Below, one piece after another: positions 19,915 to 28,616 of a stretch of DNA of 64,000 bases. Source of the DNA: Arcobacter sp. EP1. GTDB taxonomy: Bacteria > Campylobacterota > Campylobacteria > Campylobacterales > Arcobacteraceae. Each line of letters starts with the position of its first letter. Position 1 is the stretch's first letter. Where the stretch lies: assembly GCA_001655195.1 (NCBI GenBank), contig LPNY01000027.1, positions 1-64,000 on the forward strand. Direction: 5' to 3'. The notes beneath the pieces are model-generated. The model made no database searches. It was not told the DNA's origin and saw only the letters and a list, made by a program, of their open reading frames with translations. A program made the translations under genes and the position numbers.

Positions 19915-20988
19915 TTAATGATAACATGCTTTACATATATCTGGAATATTTCCTTGAATATGCGCTTTTCTAAAATCTCTTAATACTTTTCCAAACCATA
20001 ACTCTTTAAACTGTCCTTGCTTATACTCACCAAATGATGCAATAGAAGGGTCAGCGATAATACAACAAGGAACCACCTGTTTTTCAGAAGATAAAAGAAA
20101 TCTTTCAAAAGGCCACATACAGATATTTTCATTTGTAAATCGTTCTGTTGCATGCCAGAAAGTAAGTTCTATTCCTATATTTTTTGCAATGGCTAAATGT
20201 TCTTCAATCCATTCTTGATGTATCTCTTTATCTATACGACTTTCTTTAATATTTTCGTTAAGTTCATCGTTATTTTCCCACTCTCTTAACTCAATACTAA
20301 ATGTAACCCGCTTAAATCCAATCTCTTTTGCCATATACAATAATGCTTTTGACTCATCTAAGTTTTTATCTTGAAAAACCGTCCACATTCTCGTATAGTC
20401 TATCCCTTTTGTATCACAATAATCATTAAGTAATTTACAATTATTCTTAATCGTTTCTAAGTCAGATTTAGGTCGAATCAACCCTTGTGTCTCTTGTGTT
20501 GCTCCATCAATTGAAACTTGTATTTCTCCAACATTTGCATCAATAATTTTTTTATAATTATCATTTTTATGTAATACAGTTCCATTTGTCGTTGTACGTA
20601 TCCAAATATCTTTAGCAGTAGCATATTCAACCATTTTCGTAAAATCTTTTTGTAAAAATGGTTCACCTAAACCTTGCATTTTAATTTCTACTAATCCAAT
20701 TTGTTCATCTATAAAATCTTTAAAATCTTCAAAAGTTAAATCTTCTGCTCGTTTATTGTTAGGAAAAGTACTTACCAAACAATGCGAACAACTTAAGTTA
20801 CAACGGCTGACATTTTCAATATCTGCTTTAATGGGAAAAAAATCTATATCTTCCGTTTGTTTAGAGTTTTTATATTTTTTATAATTTTCTGTTCTATCAG
20901 GATGGTTTTTAAACCCTATACTTAGCATTTCGTTATAACGCTTCATATCTGGTTTAGGAATAGGAAAGTCTAATTTAAATTGATACAT
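19915..20988 (-). CDS. Radical SAM/SPASM enzyme
   Basis: Cys63, Cys67 and Cys70 (CNLSCSHC) make the radical SAM cluster motif, preceded by a 60-residue N-terminal extension; QGLGEP follows as the SAM-contact motif. Near the C-terminus MWPFERFLLSSEKQVVPCC and CKACYH give the cysteine pattern of a SPASM-type auxiliary cluster domain. Of 357 residues, none look membrane-bound. It sits between the SDR gene (10 bases) and the mutase-like flavoprotein gene. Sugar dehydrogenation or dehydration, as in BtrN- or AprD4-like chemistry, is a guess from the context. Confidence 0.84.
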   Translation of the reverse strand: MYQFKLDFPIPKPDMKRYNEMLSIGFKNHPDRTENYKKYKNSKQTEDIDFFPIKADIENVSRCNLSCSHCLVSTFPNNKRAEDLTFEDFKDFIDEQIGLVEIKMQGLGEPFLQKDFTKMVEYATAKDIWIRTTTNGTVLHKNDNYKKIIDANVGEIQVSIDGATQETQGLIRPKSDLETIKNNCKLLNDYCDTKGIDYTRMWTVFQDKNLDESKALLYMAKEIGFKRVTFSIELREWENNDELNENIKESRIDKEIHQEWIEEHLAIAKNIGIELTFWHATERFTNENICMWPFERFLLSSEKQVVPCCIIADPSIASFGEYKQGQFKELWFGKVLRDFRKAHIQGNIPDICKACYH

Positions 20989-20998
20989 ATCTTTTGTC

Positions 20999-21724
20999 CT
21001 AATTTTTATTTCTTAACAATACTTCAGGAGTCATTAATGATAATCCTCCATCTACAACAAGAGTTTGACCCGTTATAAAAGATGATTGTTTACTTAATAA
21101 AAAATCAATTACATTACAAACATCTTTAGATTCACACATTCTGCCCAAAGGAATTGCTTGACTAAACATTTTCTTCAAATTCTTTTCTTCATTATAAAAC
21201 TTTATATTTTCTGGTTTTAATGTAATTGCAGGAGAGACTCCATTTACTCTAATTTTCTTATCTGAAAATTTTACAGCAAAATATCGAATCATCTGTTCTA
21301 ATGCTGCTTTCGCAGCATGGTAACTAACAGGTTGTTCTATTGCAACAGATTTCGCAGCATTAGAACTAATAGCAACTACAGAAGCGTTTTTTTTCAAATA
21401 AGGATAACAAAGCTCCATCACTTCTTTAAATAAATCTACACTTGAAGCCATTTCAGACTTCCAATCATCTTCATTTCCTCGATAACGTTGAGTAAATACT
21501 AGTGCATCAATTTTTTTTAAATCTGGTAATACTTTTAATAATTGTTTTTTAACATTATTAATTTCACAAAAATTTGTAGAAATAAAAATAGGTTCAAACT
21601 CTTCTTGTTTTTTCCAACTTCGAGAAAAAACATACACATTATCCCCGTTATTAACTCTTTTTTGTGCAAAAACACGTCCTATGCCACGACTTCCTCCAAA
21701 AACTAAAATATTTTTATTTTTCAT
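20999..21724 (-). CDS. SDR-family oxidoreductase
   Basis: A classical short-chain dehydrogenase of 241 residues: FGGSRGIGR at 9-17 binds NAD(P), VAISSNAAKS contains the catalytic Ser strand, YHAAK is the catalytic Tyr/Lys pair, and GRMCESKDVCNVIDFLLS followed by FITGQTLVVDGGLSL is the standard C-terminus. A TTG 12 bases further up could extend the frame, but the ATG at 21724 is the normal family start. It overlaps the preceding methyltransferase gene by 11 bases. In this setting it would reduce a keto sugar or oxidise a hydroxyl; the NADP/NAD preference is unknown. Confidence 0.85.
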   Translation of the reverse strand: MKNKNILVFGGSRGIGRVFAQKRVNNGDNVYVFSRSWKKQEEFEPIFISTNFCEINNVKKQLLKVLPDLKKIDALVFTQRYRGNEDDWKSEMASSVDLFKEVMELCYPYLKKNASVVAISSNAAKSVAIEQPVSYHAAKAALEQMIRYFAVKFSDKKIRVNGVSPAITLKPENIKFYNEEKNLKKMFSQAIPLGRMCESKDVCNVIDFLLSKQSSFITGQTLVVDGGLSLMTPEVLLRNKN

Positions 21725-22982
21725 TACTATACTCAACTAAAGTCAGTTTTGATAAATCTAAAACAAGAAACTTACCACCTTGTTCTATAAACTTAGTATG
21801 CTTATCACAAATAGAGTCAATGTACCTCCATGCTAAAACAAAAAGAGTCTTTAACTTTTGCTTCTCATATATAATATTTGAATCAAATACTTCAATGGTA
21901 CTTCCAGGTAAATACTTACCAAACTTAACTGGATTATCATCAATTAAATAATCAACATCCTTAACCATATCAAAATGATATAACATGGTAGTACATCCTA
22001 CAGAAGCCCCATAACAAACTATATCCTCTTCAAAACTTTTAATTGTTTTAATTTTATTTAAAATGTTTGTTTTAAAATCTTGAAGATTTAAATCGAAAGT
22101 TTTATATAAAATTAAATCATATATACCACTATTATTTTCTAAATTAATTAAATTAAAGACATTATCTGAAGTCTCTATATCATTTGTCTTTAAAGATACA
22201 AAACCTCTTAGTGACCCACCTTTTGTTCCAATTTGTTCAGCATCAAAAAGTTTAAGCCCAAACTTATCAAAAAATGCCACAAGTGGTTTAACAGCTAAAT
22301 AACTAATATGTTCGTGATAAATTGTATCAATCAAATGACTTTCAAAGACATCAATAGCATAGGATGTTTCAAAAATAAAAATACCTTTTTCATCTAATAA
22401 ATCAACCAAAGATAATGCTATTTCTTCTAGATTTGGGATATTTGCAATAACATTGTTAGCAATAATAATATTCGCTCTACCAAACTCTTTTGCAATTGAT
22501 TGTGCTAACGGACGTGTAAAAAACTCAATTTTAGTTTCAACTCCAATCTCGATGGCTTGCTTAGCAACTTCAGTAGCAGGTTCTATACCTAAAACACGCA
22601 TTCCTTTTTCTTGAAAAGCTTTTAACATAATCCCTTTATTACTTCCGAATTCAACGACCAAGTTATCCCGTTTAAGCTCAAATCTACGCGTTATTTCCTC
22701 ACAGCTTTTCATAAAATGTTCAGGCAAGCCAATTGAAACATCCGTAGTATATAAGTAATCTTCATCATAAACTTGTGCTGGTTCAATAATCTCTGATAGC
22801 TGTATTTGTCCACATTCTTTACATAAAACTATTTCATTATTATGCATTTCAAGAGATAGAGCACTTTCTTTATTTCTTAAAAACTTATCTCCTATAGGAG
22901 TAGGTTCAAGTTTTGAAACAACAGATATATCTTTACTGTTACATAATCGACAGTTTTGAATATAGATAACTTTATCTTTCAC
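21714..22982 (-). CDS. Zinc-binding class I SAM methyltransferase (C-methyltransferase-like)
   Basis: Cys11, Cys14, Cys54 and Cys57 form the N-terminal zinc site, VVEFGSNKG at 109-117 is the SAM-binding loop, and YHEHISYLAV is the family motif with the proposed catalytic His-Glu-His found in NovU/TylC3-type sugar C-methyltransferases. The C-terminal domain (DIVCYGASVGCTTML, DYLIDDNPVKFGKYLPG) is the second Rossmann-like domain of these proteins. Length of 422 residues is typical. The start is a GTG with AGGAG six bases before it, and a strong extended -10 promoter lies just upstream, so this gene probably opens a transcript inside the cluster. Confidence 0.84.
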   Translation of the reverse strand: MKDKVIYIQNCRLCNSKDISVVSKLEPTPIGDKFLRNKESALSLEMHNNEIVLCKECGQIQLSEIIEPAQVYDEDYLYTTDVSIGLPEHFMKSCEEITRRFELKRDNLVVEFGSNKGIMLKAFQEKGMRVLGIEPATEVAKQAIEIGVETKIEFFTRPLAQSIAKEFGRANIIIANNVIANIPNLEEIALSLVDLLDEKGIFIFETSYAIDVFESHLIDTIYHEHISYLAVKPLVAFFDKFGLKLFDAEQIGTKGGSLRGFVSLKTNDIETSDNVFNLINLENNSGIYDLILYKTFDLNLQDFKTNILNKIKTIKSFEEDIVCYGASVGCTTMLYHFDMVKDVDYLIDDNPVKFGKYLPGSTIEVFDSNIIYEKQKLKTLFVLAWRYIDSICDKHTKFIEQGGKFLVLDLSKLTLVEYSNEK

Positions 22983-23008
22983 TTTAATCTCCTAACATTA
23001 TTCTTATT

Positions 23009-23014
23009 ATTATA
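23009..23014 (-). promoter_or_regulatory. Extended -10 promoter inside the glycan cluster
   Basis: On the minus strand TGATATAAT gives a perfect TATAAT box (23009-23014) with a TGn extension. It lies in the 77-base gap between the genes at 23060-24685 and 21714-22982 and would start a transcript about 20 bases before the GTG start codon at 22982. It is the best promoter match inside the 44-kb cluster and would allow the second half of the cluster to be transcribed separately. Confidence 0.6.
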
Positions 23015-23059
23015 TCACTAATAAAATTAAACTAACCATTTCATAAATTTAGCTTAATT

Positions 23060-24685
23060 CTAGCTCTCTTGAATAAAGTTTGCCATAGCAATATCTCTTT
23101 GTTCATTAAAATATTTTTCTCGGTATTTTTGAACATTTTTTAATAGTTTTGAATATGAAGCATCTTCTATTTTAGTACGTAAATCATGGATTTCATCATA
23201 TCTAAATGTTATACCAATCCCTTCTTCTTCAATAATATTAGCAATAAAACTATACTCTTTATTGCAAATAATAGGTATTCCAGCACTTACATATGTAATA
23301 ATCTTTGATAAAAAACAGGAATTTAAAATAGGGCTCATTTTATCAATAATAGGTTCTGTCATATGGTATAAAACAAGTCCAAAATCATACTTATTCAATA
23401 CAGATGGTAATCTTGAATGTTCAGTATTAAAGTAAATATCAAATTTCGTTTCTTCCTTTTTCATTATGCTATAACATTCATGCCCACAACTACTAAAAGT
23501 ATAAATATCAACAGTAAAATCTTGTTTTAGTAATGCTTTAAATTCACGAGTAGGAGTCATAAATGCTTTATAAAAATCTTTAGGGTTAGTATCAGCAGTT
23601 GTAGAATCCAAAGAACCGGCAAAACACACTTTAATGTCTTGAGATAATGAACTATTATCTTTATCTAGAATCTGAAAAGACTCTTTTTTCATAAAAAAAT
23701 TAATAAATATGGACTTTTTAGCTTCTTTCTTCAAGACCTCACTATAGTACTCACCACCATAACTACTTATTATTCCATCACTGTGCTTTAAAAGATACTC
23801 TTCACTTTTTGTCATTAGTTCAACATCGCTAACATCTTTATTTAAAATATATGCGAACTCAGAATTTGTAAAATTTGTCACCTTATACAACAACATATCT
23901 CCTGCTGCTAAAAAAATAAATTTCGTTTCAGGAGGTTTATTCATTAGAATGTAACAAGTAGACATCGTCACCATAGGAGTTGGTTTCATACATACTATTG
24001 TATGAGGAACAATCTCCTTTATCAAAGACTGCAAAGAGTTTGTTCTATGTGCAATTGATTGATTGTATGCAAAAATTGACTGATCCAAGATTAAATCAAA
24101 CTCTTTATCTAATTCATGAGAAAAGAAAAATGCATTCATATAAATTTTAATTAAATAATATTGTTCTTTGTACAAATAAGCAGACTCAGAGAACATATCA
24201 TTCTTACTATCCCAAACAATATGCAATAAAACTTTTTTGTCAGTTTTTCCTATTCTATTGATAAATTCTTTTTTAATATATTGGGGTAAGTGAATCTGAT
24301 TATAAATGGGTAAAACTTGCTGTTGCATCAACTTATACTCAAGTTGAAAACCTTCAATAGCTTCTTGAGTCCAAAAACCAAGCAATAAAACGTAATCAAA
24401 TTCTACAGTTTCTAGTTCTACTGATGTAATAATTTTTTGAGTAAACTCTTTTTCAATAAAAGTACTTTCTAAATTATCAGGTCTTAAAATAGCATTAACA
24501 CTCAATGATTTTAAACCGTCTACAAATTCAAAACTGTGTCCACCTGTACCAAAAATAATAAATTTCTTTTCACTATAATTTTTTTCAAGATATTGACAAA
24601 CTGCTTTTGTATTTTTCATATAAAATTCATTTTGCCCGTAACCTTCATCTAAAAGCTCTTTTCTTAATATTTCAATACTTTTCAT
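23060..24685 (-). CDS. Two-domain GT-B glycosyltransferase-like protein, paralog C
   Basis: A 541-residue relative of the tandem pair at 11259-14464. The N-terminal Rossmann-like domain has KFIIFGTGGHSFE (41-53) and VLLLGFWTQEAIEGF; the large C-terminal region has HSDGIISSYGGEY, CFAGSLDS, YDFGLVLYHM and YVSAGIPIICN, which line up with the same blocks in the paralogs. The motifs RKDVISV and WISSQ of the pair are not kept, so it is the most diverged of the three. It is followed by the internal promoter at 23009 and lies two bases behind the gene at 24688. Donor and acceptor unknown. Confidence 0.66.
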   Translation of the reverse strand: MKSIEILRKELLDEGYGQNEFYMKNTKAVCQYLEKNYSEKKFIIFGTGGHSFEFVDGLKSLSVNAILRPDNLESTFIEKEFTQKIITSVELETVEFDYVLLLGFWTQEAIEGFQLEYKLMQQQVLPIYNQIHLPQYIKKEFINRIGKTDKKVLLHIVWDSKNDMFSESAYLYKEQYYLIKIYMNAFFFSHELDKEFDLILDQSIFAYNQSIAHRTNSLQSLIKEIVPHTIVCMKPTPMVTMSTCYILMNKPPETKFIFLAAGDMLLYKVTNFTNSEFAYILNKDVSDVELMTKSEEYLLKHSDGIISSYGGEYYSEVLKKEAKKSIFINFFMKKESFQILDKDNSSLSQDIKVCFAGSLDSTTADTNPKDFYKAFMTPTREFKALLKQDFTVDIYTFSSCGHECYSIMKKEETKFDIYFNTEHSRLPSVLNKYDFGLVLYHMTEPIIDKMSPILNSCFLSKIITYVSAGIPIICNKEYSFIANIIEEEGIGITFRYDEIHDLRTKIEDASYSKLLKNVQKYREKYFNEQRDIAMANFIQES

Positions 24686-24687
24686 TT

Positions 24688-25716
24688 TTACTTCATTACT
24701 AAAAAATTTGTTAAATCTATGAGTTTTTGTTGCTTAAAATCTAAGAACTCTATACCTTTTTGATGTGGACCAAGGATAATTGTATCAACTTCTCCTGCAA
24801 AAGTTTTAGCAAAGCTTTCTCTCGTATAAATAGCTTGATTACAAAAGTTCCCTTGCTTATAATCATCAATAAAACAAACAATATCAACCTTAGATCTTTT
24901 TACACAATCATATGCTATCTGACCTGCTTCTCCACATCCAAAGATTGCAATTTTTTTACAGTTTTCAAAAATATTTTGCAAATAAAAATCTGTAATGATT
25001 TCTGTTTTCCAATATGCTTTATCAGGAACAAAGTACTTATGATTAGGTATTTTAAATAATTCATTAGTATTTTTTCGCATTAATACGATAAGTAAAATAA
25101 CACTATTATCTCCATCTTTTACATCCATTGAAAAATTATTATACATATGCTCATAAGTTAAATCTAATGGTTCACAACAATCATTTATAATATCAAACCC
25201 CCAAACTCCTTCAATGCTATAATTATTAATTTGTGCCATTTTAAAAAAAAGATATGGATGATAACAAAAAAAACCATGTTCAAAACTACCTTGAGAAGGT
25301 ACAAGATGCAACATCAAGCCATCTTTTTCACATAAATTATGTATATTTTCAAATAACATACTTTGATTAAAAATATGTTCACTTGTACCACCATTATAAA
25401 TCAAGGAAAATTGCTTATTTATTTCTGTGATGGGTTCATTTAAATCATACTTTAAAGAATAAATATGTTCATCTAAATCAATTGACATATAATCAGAAAA
25501 ACCCAAATAATCATAAATGATTTTTGTGGATACTCTTTTTTTTTCAAATTCAGTTTTTGCAACATTATCTTCATATTCAATCAACTCTGTATATTCTTGA
25601 AAATTTAAACCTACGATATCTTGAGAACCTATATCTAAAGCTGCATTATTATTAATAAAAAGTTCTTCTTGTTTTATTTTTTTTAAGATTGAAATAATTT
25701 CTTTAGTCATTCCCAT
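24688..25716 (-). CDS. Methyltransferase-like protein with C-terminal Rossmann domain
   Basis: Residues 1 to about 215 resemble class I methyltransferases that have lost the canonical glycine-rich loop: ALDIGSQDIVG at 26-36, SIDLDEHIYSLKYDLNEP near 78-95 and FSLIYNGGTSEHIFNQ near 103-118 stand where motif I, the acidic loop and motif IV would be. The C-terminal part has KKIAIFGCGEAGQIAYDC (254-271) and VCFIDDYKQG, like the PglD-type or sugar-methyltransferase Rossmann domain. I chose the first ATG because AGAGG precedes it by seven bases. The gene start overlaps the end of the GT9 gene by 10 bases. Whether it is a working methyltransferase is uncertain. Confidence 0.55.
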   Translation of the reverse strand: MGMTKEIISILKKIKQEELFINNNAALDIGSQDIVGLNFQEYTELIEYEDNVAKTEFEKKRVSTKIIYDYLGFSDYMSIDLDEHIYSLKYDLNEPITEINKQFSLIYNGGTSEHIFNQSMLFENIHNLCEKDGLMLHLVPSQGSFEHGFFCYHPYLFFKMAQINNYSIEGVWGFDIINDCCEPLDLTYEHMYNNFSMDVKDGDNSVILLIVLMRKNTNELFKIPNHKYFVPDKAYWKTEIITDFYLQNIFENCKKIAIFGCGEAGQIAYDCVKRSKVDIVCFIDDYKQGNFCNQAIYTRESFAKTFAGEVDTIILGPHQKGIEFLDFKQQKLIDLTNFLVMK

Positions 25717-26603
25717 ATTTTAACCTCTAAATATTTTTTAAGAACAGAAATCACATCATAAGAAGTAATCTCTTCCAAACAGCTTAATTTATAATCACTA
25801 TGAGTACAAACTTCTCTATTGCAGGGCATACAAATCTTTTTATTGGGATATATCTTTTCAATTCTATTATAGGAATACTCATTACTTTCACAAGGTCCAG
25901 ATAATAATAAAATTTGTTTTTTTAAAGAAGAGGCAATATGTAAACCTAACCCTTCAATCGTAATAATAATATTACAAGAAGCTATCCAATTTATATAATC
26001 TTCTAAAGAATCTAATCCTTCTTGCCAAGAAACAGAAATTTGATTTTCTTTACAAAAAGTATAAACTTCATTCCAATTCTCTAGGTCCCATTGTTTTGTT
26101 TCCCAATTAACATTATGATTCAATCCGACTTTGAAAGAAGTTGTTGAAGTTGAAACATTTGGATATAGATAGTCTTGTTTATTCCATTGTAATCCTACAC
26201 CGCGTATAAGATTTTCTTGCCATGATAAACCATTTGTTTCTATATGATTATAAGCAACTGTTTGAAGTAAGTTTGTATTAGCATTAAATTGTTCACTTAT
26301 AAAAGAAAAACCTTTGAATATAATATTTGAATAACGCTGAGTCAAATGGGTTAAGCACCAATCAAAATTATCTAAGTAATAAATCGTTTTATATTCATGT
26401 GATTTAAGTTCATTAATTGATAAAATGGCATCTTCATTTAAATAATTTAGAAGAAATTCTTTACCTTTTTTATCTGTTAAAATTTTATTATTTAACTCGT
26501 TACGGACATTGAAAAGTATTGTGCATCGTAATAAATCCCCAATATTAGACTTTAAAGAACCATCTTCTATTTTAGAGTAAGAACTTCTAACAATTAAGTT
26601 CAT
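25707..26603 (-). CDS. Glycosyltransferase family 9 (heptosyltransferase-like) protein, second copy
   Basis: The C-terminal signature IIITIEGLGLHIASSL followed by LLLSGPCESNEYSYNR is the GT9 donor-binding region, and the protein shares SWQEGLDS with the GT9 at 9080-10015. A cysteine-rich end (CMPCNREVCTHSDYKLSC) parallels the CEKMPCYLAMCDNDKFC end of that paralog and may bind a metal or form disulfides. A frame 18 bases longer exists, but the ATG at 26603 aligns with the start of the paralog; the gene then overlaps the upstream epimerase gene by 17 bases (35 with the longer start). About 298 residues. Confidence 0.78.
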   Translation of the reverse strand: MNLIVRSSYSKIEDGSLKSNIGDLLRCTILFNVRNELNNKILTDKKGKEFLLNYLNEDAILSINELKSHEYKTIYYLDNFDWCLTHLTQRYSNIIFKGFSFISEQFNANTNLLQTVAYNHIETNGLSWQENLIRGVGLQWNKQDYLYPNVSTSTTSFKVGLNHNVNWETKQWDLENWNEVYTFCKENQISVSWQEGLDSLEDYINWIASCNIIITIEGLGLHIASSLKKQILLLSGPCESNEYSYNRIEKIYPNKKICMPCNREVCTHSDYKLSCLEEITSYDVISVLKKYLEVKIWE

Positions 26604-27540
26604 TACTAACTTCTTCTTCATAAGAATTTACTTTTTCTACATTCTGGTGTTCATTTAAATATGCCATTTCTGATTGAAAAGATTTATCTATCCATATTTC
26701 AAAAGGGGTAAACTGAAACGAATCGCAAGCTTGCAAAAACTTATCCATATTTAACAAAGGACCCCAACCAAAACTTGGGATATATCCTTTTTGCCACAAT
26801 AAAGTAGCAGGCTTAAAAAACTTCTTCTTTTTATAGATATCTTCAACTGGTAAGAAAAAGTCATCTAGAGAAAAAGCACGAGGGTCACTTACATTAAATA
26901 CTTCATTATAAAATTGTTTTTGGAATATACAAGAGATAATGGCATTTACAGCATCATGTACATAAATTAAACTAAACTTATCTATTTCTTTCTCAAACAA
27001 AACTCTATTTAAAGTATTAAACCGATATAAAAAGTAGCTGATTTTATGGGCAAAGTCTTTTTCTCCAAAAATATTTGGGAATCTCAAAATAGTATAATTT
27101 TTTATTTCTCGTTGAATAAACTTTTCACACTCTAATTTGTTCGTTGCATATTCAATAATATTAGGAGAATAGTTATCATCACTTCCAACTATTGCCGTCT
27201 CTGTTAAAGCATCAGTTGTATATAGCCGTTTATAAATAGCCGCACTACTTATAAAAATATACTGTTCAAACCTCTTATTCAAAACTTTTACTAACAAACT
27301 CACTTGTTCTTTATTATATGCATTATTATCAATAATAATATCAAACTGAAGTGTTTTTGTTACATTTACTAAGTCTTCAAGGCTATTTCTATCAGCTTTC
27401 AAGTGCTTTATACTCAAGGGATATTCCGTTCTATAATTACCTCTGTTTAAAACATATACTTCATATATTGAAGATAGTTTAATAAGTAATTCATAACCAT
27501 GAAAACGCGCTCCACCTACGATTAAAATCTTTTTTTTCAT
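26587..27540 (-). CDS. NAD-dependent epimerase/dehydratase-type protein
   Basis: The 317-residue protein starts with ILIVGGARFHG (5-15), a GGxxFxG loop seen in atypical extended SDRs, followed by VLNRGNY. ISSAAIYKR provides the serine strand and EYATNK the Tyr/Lys pair. The C-terminal third (SLDDFFLPVEDI, SFGWGPLLNMDKF) is where the sugar part of a nucleotide sugar would bind. It overlaps the old-yellow-enzyme gene upstream by 4 bases. It could be a dehydrogenase, reductase or epimerase; the class cannot be narrowed from sequence alone. Confidence 0.75.
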   Translation of the reverse strand: MKKKILIVGGARFHGYELLIKLSSIYEVYVLNRGNYRTEYPLSIKHLKADRNSLEDLVNVTKTLQFDIIIDNNAYNKEQVSLLVKVLNKRFEQYIFISSAAIYKRLYTTDALTETAIVGSDDNYSPNIIEYATNKLECEKFIQREIKNYTILRFPNIFGEKDFAHKISYFLYRFNTLNRVLFEKEIDKFSLIYVHDAVNAIISCIFQKQFYNEVFNVSDPRAFSLDDFFLPVEDIYKKKKFFKPATLLWQKGYIPSFGWGPLLNMDKFLQACDSFQFTPFEIWIDKSFQSEMAYLNEHQNVEKVNSYEEEVSNELNC

Positions 27541-28616
27541 TCTTCAAAATCCCTCTGAGAACAACTCATTTCAGTTTTATTATGTCGAAGATAAGAACAA
27601 GTATCACATTGAATACAGTTGACTAAAGACTCATTATCATAATATTTTGAAACCATAAAAGGATCAGCTATCATTCCTCTTCCTATTGCAACATAATCAC
27701 AATTTTCATTGATTAGCTGTTCATTTGCTTCATCCAAATTTAAAATTTTTCCTACACTAATAATAGGTAAAGAGGTTATTGATTTAAGTGCCTTAGAATA
27801 TGTAAAGAAAGCTTTCTTTTTCATTGCTTTATGTTTTTCTTTACCTGTTTTGTAAGTACCTGCTGTGATACTAAGATAATCCAAACCTGCTTTTTCAAGA
27901 AGTGGTACAATCTCTTTATTTTTACTAAAAGTTATTCCTTCATCCAAATAATCTTCTGCTGATATTCTTGCTCCAATTAGCTTATTAGGATATTTCTTCT
28001 TAATAGCAGTGATTATATCTATAATTAAACGTAAACGGTTTTCTAAACTCCCACCATACTTGTCAGTACGTTGATTGAAAAATTCAGAAACAAACTCATG
28101 AAGTAAATAGCCATGCGCCATATGAAGCTCAACACCATCAAATCCACTCTCATAAGAAAGAGTTGCACTATTGATAAAATCATCTCTTATTTTCTCAATT
28201 TCTTCTATTAATAATTCTTTTGCATGACAGTTAGTAGCTTCACAAAAAAATGCACTTGGAGCTACAGGTAACGTGTCATTAAAAGCAGGGTTACCTTGTC
28301 CACCTACATGCATAAGTTGGATAATAGCTATCGTTTTATACTTTTTTATTGTATTTACTAGCTTAATAAATCCCTCTTTATGCGAAGGGTTGTACAATGC
28401 AGTAGAATACTTTATGCCTTTAGCTTCTTGACTAATAGCAGTACCACAAAAAATAATTGCACCACACCCCCCTTTTGCTATGTTTTCATAGAAATTTAAA
28501 AGCTTTTGACTAATACCACCATTAGGTAATGCCCAATTTGGAGAAATAGGAGGAAATATAATTTTATTTTTTAACTTATAGTTTTTAATAAAGCTCTCTC
28601 TTTCCCAGGCATTCAT
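27537..28616 (-). CDS. Old yellow enzyme-family NADH:flavin oxidoreductase
   Basis: A TIM-barrel FMN enzyme of 359 residues. QLMHVGGQGNP near 100-110, GVELHMAHGYLLHEF at 161-175 with the catalytic-position Tyr170, and the NQRTDKYGGSLENR segment at 181-194 are the core family motifs; AIGRGMIADPF near 310-320 binds the FMN phosphate. At the end, Cys334, Cys337, Cys340 and Cys352 look like the 4Fe-4S site of the 2,4-dienoyl-CoA reductase branch, but the second FAD/NADH domain of that branch is absent. The family reduces activated C=C bonds, which is unusual for a glycan cluster. It shares one base with the upstream B12 radical SAM gene. Confidence 0.85.
   Translation of the reverse strand: MNAWERESFIKNYKLKNKIIFPPISPNWALPNGGISQKLLNFYENIAKGGCGAIIFCGTAISQEAKGIKYSTALYNPSHKEGFIKLVNTIKKYKTIAIIQLMHVGGQGNPAFNDTLPVAPSAFFCEATNCHAKELLIEEIEKIRDDFINSATLSYESGFDGVELHMAHGYLLHEFVSEFFNQRTDKYGGSLENRLRLIIDIITAIKKKYPNKLIGARISAEDYLDEGITFSKNKEIVPLLEKAGLDYLSITAGTYKTGKEKHKAMKKKAFFTYSKALKSITSLPIISVGKILNLDEANEQLINENCDYVAIGRGMIADPFMVSKYYDNESLVNCIQCDTCSYLRHNKTEMSCSQRDFEE

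Noticed and set aside
28487-28492. Run of six C (six G in the reductase gene) as a phase-variation tract
   Set aside because: It encodes conserved Gly-Gly in frame and is shorter than the tracts of eight or more that vary in this phylum. The same applies to the six-G run at 40741-40746.
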